64,000 bases of DNA from Rhyacophila brunnea. Lineage: Eukaryota; Arthropoda; Insecta; Trichoptera; Rhyacophilidae. Below the pieces are notes generated by a model. That model searched no databases. It saw only the letters and a list, made by a program, of their open reading frames with translations, and was not told the DNA's origin. The stretch is from assembly GCA_022495005.1 (NCBI GenBank), contig JAGYXB010001943.1, positions 1,054,001 to 1,118,000 of the forward strand, read 5' to 3'. The translations under genes and the position numbers were made by a program. Positions 59,540 to 64,000 of this stretch are shown one piece after another (within the stretch, counting starts at the first letter, position 1; each line of letters begins with the position of its first letter).

Positions 59540-60179
59540 CAGGGGTAGTTAACCTGTCCCTACCGCCCACTAGTGGGCGCTCCATCTTTCATGGTGGGCG
59601 GTAGGGGTTTTAAAAACATTTTCATTATGTTTTTATAAAATTTCCCGTGACAATTTAAATTTCAGAAAATATACTTGTATCACCCTCGCATAAGTTAAGT
59701 TCACGTTACCTACGTGTAACAGCACGTGTCTAAATCTTCAAATAAAATATTGTGAAATATTGTAAGCCTATGTCTCAAGAAAAGAAATACACTCATGAAC
59801 TATTTGTCAAAAAAGCTTCTAAAACCTATGATATTGGAGAAACTATAATACTACACTCTATAAAAGAATTTATCTCGACAGAAATGCATCAGGCTATACC
59901 TGTAATTTTAACAACGTTGCCCCTAAGCGATAGCACAGTTAAGCGACTAATTGAAGAAATGGCAGTTAATGTTGAAAAAAAACTTAGCCAAAGTATTTTC
60001 CAAAGATCTTCATTTTTCCAATTTTAATTTTATTTAATTTAACTTTTAATTTTATAAAGTACAATTACTTCCCTACTTTATAAATCACCATTACTGTGGA
60101 ACCGATGGGCGGTTAGAAATTTTTTACTACTGACAGATACAAAAGTGGACAGTAGGTATAAAAAGGTTGACTACCCCTG
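59540..60179. mobile_element. Deleted hAT element carrying a transposase fragment
   Basis: CAGGGGTAGTTAACCTGTCC at the left and AAAGGTTGACTACCCCTG at the right are inverted ends of the ZBED-type hAT class. Just inside the left end CCCTACCGCCCAC and GTGGGCGGTAGGG form a 13-bp inverted pair. It is 640 bp long and non-autonomous. The flanks ACACTCTA and CTCTTAAC do not make a clean 8-bp duplication. Confidence 0.85.
59752..60027 (+). pseudogene. hAT transposase N-terminal fragment
   Basis: An uninterrupted 91-codon frame reads FVKKASKTYDIGETIILHSI, then TTLPLSDSTVKRLIEEMAVN and VEKKLSQSI. This is the segment that follows the zinc finger in ZBED5/SCAND3/FAM200-like hAT transposases (GETLI...LPLSDDTVKRRI-type, from knowledge of the family). 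The BED finger and the RNase H-like catalytic core are absent, so it cannot transpose. The frame being still open suggests fairly recent deletion. Confidence 0.8.
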
Positions 60180-60340
60180 CTCTTAACTAAACTGTCAAAA
60201 ATTGCTATGTTTTAACAGCCTGCTGTCTTAATTTTTCGAGCGAGATAGACAGTTTTGAGAGTTTAGTTAGACGGTTAACTTATTCTAACAATCAACCGCC
60301 TCAATACATAAATATGATAAAGTGATAATATTTATTAAGA
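60180..60340. other. Intergenic spacer
   Basis: ACTAAACTGTCAAAAATTG and TTTTGAGAGTTTAGTTAGAC form a short imperfect inverted pair. Nothing else is recognised. Confidence 0.4.
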
Positions 60341-60530
60341 AATACACCGAGTGAACTAATTAATATGCAATACTTTAATAATTCATAAAACGATAGGTAT
60401 CCATCTAAAATCACCCACGTGTTAATAAGATATTGATATCCGAAGCATTTAGTTGAACATCTGTTATTGCCCTTCCAATTAGCATTACGAATGACAAGTT
60501 AATTTTGCAATCTTGGGAGAATAAACAATA
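60341..60530. repeat. Dispersed repeat family G, copy 2
   Basis: TACACCGAGTGAACTAATTA, AATTCATAAAACGATAGGTA, GTTATTGCCCTTCCAATTAG and TTGGGAGAATAAAC match 30670-30860. This copy shows the sequence uninterrupted where the other ends at a hAT insertion. Confidence 0.65.
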
Positions 60531-61880
60531 TATGGTCCCAATTTATTAGTAATGAGTAACGTGAAAATGAAAGAATTAATTGAAGGAATTAACATAACCA
60601 TCTCAAATGTCATAAAAGTAAAATCAAAAAACATAGACATCTAAAGTCTTCAATATTGTCAGTCTATAAAGTAATTTTGTCTTCAGATTGGTACTATATC
60701 ATGCGGAAATCCTTTTTATCAATTTTATCAGATGTTTTCAAACGTCTTCGTTTGACGGTGTCCCCAAAATGGATGTTCTGAGGTGCTCATTGAAAATCTT
60801 CCATTCAGAATAACATTGGACAGTTTTTAGCTTTTTCGAACTGCTAATTAAATGTGTTCCCGATTAGGAAGGTTTTTCTTCGTGTCAATGTATACACAGT
60901 ATTATTTGGTATCACTTTTCTGTTTAAACATGGTAGGTATACCTACGGATTTCAAAATATAAAACAATATAATATACTAACGTTACCATGGCGTTAACGG
61001 AAGAGACGCAGCCACTGAAGCATCAACGCATTATTTTATTTAAGATTAGATAAACAGCCTGCGGCGCACACTTTGGATATCACTGACAACATATACCTAA
61101 ATTAGTTGGATCAATGGCATGGGTATTTGTGATATCTTGCTAATCCTCATACTGATAATGTTAATCATTCACATTGTGATTTTGCAATTGCTCTGTTTAA
61201 ATAAAATGGCAACAATAATTATTTATAACCTTTCAAAAATTACCTACCAGCAACTAATGTTTATGTTCCCTATAAAAACATAAACATGTTAAGAAAGAAC
61301 ACATCAAGTGGAAAACAGTACACTAAAATCTAAGCCCAATAAAACCCTTTTTCATTCATGCCATAGGTACCATATTACACGTGTTGGCTATTCATTATGT
61401 ATAATCTACCATGAAATTCATTCATGAAAGTTTTCCAATTCACGAATTAGTTGCGGAAACGCCCCCATTTTTCACCTTGAAAGGTCACATATTATCAACC
61501 CTATCACCTAACAGCCTGAAAGCTTTCTTCAACACGTTTCCGGTTATTTGTTAAGGCTTTATAATCAATCTTATGGATAGACCTGATTTTAATAATGTGA
61601 ATTTCCAATGACAATATAATATACATCAAAGGTTTTGGAGTAATTATCATTCGTTTGTAACCTCGTAAAAATGTTTATAGCCTTTCAAGTTAGAAGGTAG
61701 GTAGGTTCTCAAGTTAATCATTATAAAAAATCAATACTCTAAGAGAAAACATGAGTTAAACACAGTTAGGTATAACCCATCGCAAACAAAATATCAAGAG
61801 TTTGCGTCGAATCGTGTGTTTATTTAACTACTATTAATTACAATATATATATATATATATATGTATATTGCAGCTGTTAT
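60531..61880. other. AT-rich flank with a dinucleotide repeat
   Basis: An (AT)10 microsatellite lies at 61843-61862 next to MITE M copy 4. No exon or RNA gene is recognised. Confidence 0.5.
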
Positions 61881-62427
61881 TACCACGTTTTTCTTAGCTC
61901 GTATTCTTGTTTGTCCGGTGGTTGTTTATCGAGTACAAATCTTGCAATCGATTTTTAACTAACTTCCCGGCTAGTTAGACATTTGAAACTTTTAGAATAT
62001 ATTATCAGAACACGATGCCAATGCATTCTTTTAATACTTTTAGTCATCTTTAAGTAGAATTGAATTCATTTCGGAAGAAATCCGTAAAAAGTAAAATACT
62101 ATTATTGGTTGCTAAGGGGATGTTCCTAGCAACTAAATTATTAATATATACGTGCGTTACTATGGAAATCACAATGACATTAATTTCAGTATTCTGTATT
62201 TGTTTGTTTGTTGCAAAATAGCAAACAAATGATTTGTTTGACAATTGCCTTATTTGTCCTAAATTATTATAAATAATGAACATCAGGTATGATGAATCTC
62301 TAAAAACTTTTCCCTGTATTGAAAGGGAATTTTTTTTTATTAATACATAGAATTGTCAAGTTTATATGATTCAACAGAAAATTTAAAAACGTGGTATATA
62401 AAAAGCTCTTTTTATCTTGTAATTATT
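61881..62427 (+). mobile_element. MITE family M, copy 4
   Basis: TACCACGTTTTTCTTAGC to AAAAACGTGGTATATAAAAA, then GCTCTTTTTATCTTGTAATT. The outer and inner TACCACGTTTTT / AAAAACGTGGTA are perfect over 12 bp. The 18-bp hairpin ATAAAAAGCTCTTTTTAT is intact. It carries the longer middle shared with copy 3. Confidence 0.88.
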
Positions 62428-63165
62428 TTTTGATACACTTCGAAATCAGATCGATAATACAAAAGATGTTGCCATATTCATATCACTGTGCTTTTTCAAT
62501 TTCAATGTTCCCTCTATTTTTTATTTGCTACACGGAATAAGATAACCGAGAAAAGTTTTTTCATACAGCTTTTTCTATATAAATGCGTAATTGAATATTT
62601 AATTGTCAGAAAATCGTTAGATCTATCTATGGAACAATTTTTTAAATTTTAAAATTACTAATCTAGTTACTGGTTCAATTTTTTTGCGTCAACTTATTAT
62701 ATACCTAAACACAACTGGCATAAATGCTAACATTAACGATTATCGTTTAAAAAAAGCCTTTTGATTATAAGTATGCCATCCGCTTTGTAATGAAAACTCG
62801 TCACTGTATGTGAAAATCCATACATTACCCCAATTCTCCGATGCTTGTACCAAAAGAAACCCGTCACCATTTTCTTGGAAAATGCTTAACTAATTTTCCC
62901 TTAATAAATCTACGTGTTAGGATGGTTTAACAATATTCACTCATTCCTAGGAATCATTATCTACATAATATATTTCGATTATATGTGTGTGTATTATCTT
63001 TATACACTAATTCTATGCTCGACGTACATACTTAATTGTATGGTAAAACATCATTTTATGGACGGTAATAGCAAACGTTTACTGTTGACTTTATTTGTAA
63101 GACATTCGCTCAACCTTTATTGGTGGTCGCAGTGATTCATAATAGTGAAGAAGATAGGGAAAACA
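62428..63165. other. AT-rich flank, nothing recognised
   Basis: Short open frames only; the 73-codon frame at 62914-63135 is low-complexity. Confidence 0.5.
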
Positions 63166-63701
63166 CAGTAGCGTAATAAGGAATTTACGAGCAGGGCAGT
63201 GGCCCCGGGCGCGGTTCTGGAAGGGGCGCAGACGTTGAGTTTTGTTGAACCTGCAAATTTCATCATAAAATGTCAAAATTCTCAGGGAACGGACCTTATG
63301 ATTAATAAAAAGTAATGTTTTATCGTAAAGAATCTTATGTTTATGATTATGTTTGATCGATTGTTTAGTCTTTCGTCAGGATAATTATTTATGTAATGTT
63401 AAAAATTCACTATCTATCCTTCATAATTAAGTACCTATATAAAGAGTTCAATTATGTTTATACAAACGAAAAATAGGGAATTTTTTCAGTTTTAGAGGGC
63501 TATATATTTTTTTAAATATACTTTTATTAGTTATTAAATCCGTATTATTTAATTCTGTTAATGGTTACCAGACACCATCGAACATACTGTCCATTTATAT
63601 GTTGATAATAAGTGTGCATGGGTAACCTACAAGTTTTATATTACGTAAGGGGCGCATTTTTCGTTTCTGTCCGGGCACTAAATAGCTTGCTACGCCCTCT
63701 G
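63166..63701. mobile_element. hAT-like MITE with CAGTAGCGTA ends
   Basis: CAGTAGCGTAATAAGGAATT at the left and AGCTTGCTACGCCCTCTG at the right are imperfect inverted ends. Flanking octamers GGAAAACA (63158-63165) and GAAAAACA (63702-63709) differ at one base. GGGGCGCA occurs near both ends. It is non-coding. Confidence 0.85.
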
Positions 63702-64000
63702 GAAAAACATAACAAACACCGACCCATTTGGTCCATACATAGATTTTGATTGAAGAAAATGTGAATTTCATCTAGAAATCGGATGCATCGTGCCAAACAA
63801 TACTTATCAAGAATTGCAGCTTTTGATGATGACCGTATTCAACGTCACCAATACAGACTACAGCTCCAAATCCTACTTATCAAAAATCAGTATATCGCAG
63901 TACCTAGACTGCGACCGAGACATAGTACATACACGTCACCGCGGTCGCTTCTGGAACTAAAACCGTTGCAATACCGTCAACATGAAATAAGCGCGTACGG
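63702..64000. other. Window end, unassigned
   Basis: Bases 63780-63957 are less AT-biased and open in one + frame (NNTYQELQLLMMTVFNVTN, then YLDCDRDIVHTRHRGRFW). It could be a transposon or gene fragment. Not recognised. Confidence 0.25.

Noticed and set aside
1..64000. CRISPR arrays, operons, riboswitches or other prokaryotic systems
   Set aside because: No regularly spaced short repeats or compact gene arrays; splice signals, SINEs and MITEs show a eukaryotic insect genome.

Overview
The window is AT-rich insect genomic DNA, almost certainly lepidopteran. The evidence is the long repeat-filled introns, the dense tRNA-derived SINEs and hAT or PIF/Harbinger MITEs, and the scattered short TAGGTA/TACCTACC tracts. 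One protein gene can be recognised. Its GC-rich coding blocks on the + strand at 27463-27666 and 53993-55282 encode three LIM domains, a proline-, serine- and arginine-rich tail and a C-terminal CAIS prenylation box. This is a Prickle/Espinas-type planar cell polarity protein. The window holds the last two coding exons only. The exon that would carry the PET domain is not seen and probably lies upstream of base 1.

Layout: 1-27462 is read as upstream intron. It carries SINEs, MITEs, a 220-bp tandem duplication, a non-LTR retrotransposon tail, and two or three short stretches that look like possible exons or enhancers. The LIM1 exon follows, then a 26.3-kb intron (27667-53992) packed with nested transposons, then the terminal exon (LIM2, LIM3, tail, stop at 55280-55282). 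A polyadenylation signal lies at 55371-55376. From about 55.4 kb to the end is 3' flank with MITEs, a deleted hAT element carrying a transposase fragment, and AT-rich sequence without recognisable genes.

Transposon boundaries could be read directly at many sites from terminal inverted repeats plus target-site duplications. Perfect 8-bp duplications flank hAT-like elements at 28440-29061, 30861-31124, 32974-33208, 35000-35570 and 42759-43591. TTA duplications flank Harbinger-like foldbacks at 20432-20571, 56758-57084 and 57302-57704. The richest locus is 42.5-44.2 kb, where at least four insertion layers can be ordered in time.

No prokaryotic-type system, CRISPR array, intact tRNA, rRNA or complete transposase gene was found. 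The most useful leads are the candidate in-frame small exon at 15573-15654, the candidate exon at 1948-2057, homeodomain-site clusters in the introns, a TATA/initiator-like promoter near 48.0 kb, an unexplained 185-codon open frame at 49074-49631, and the nested transposon record.
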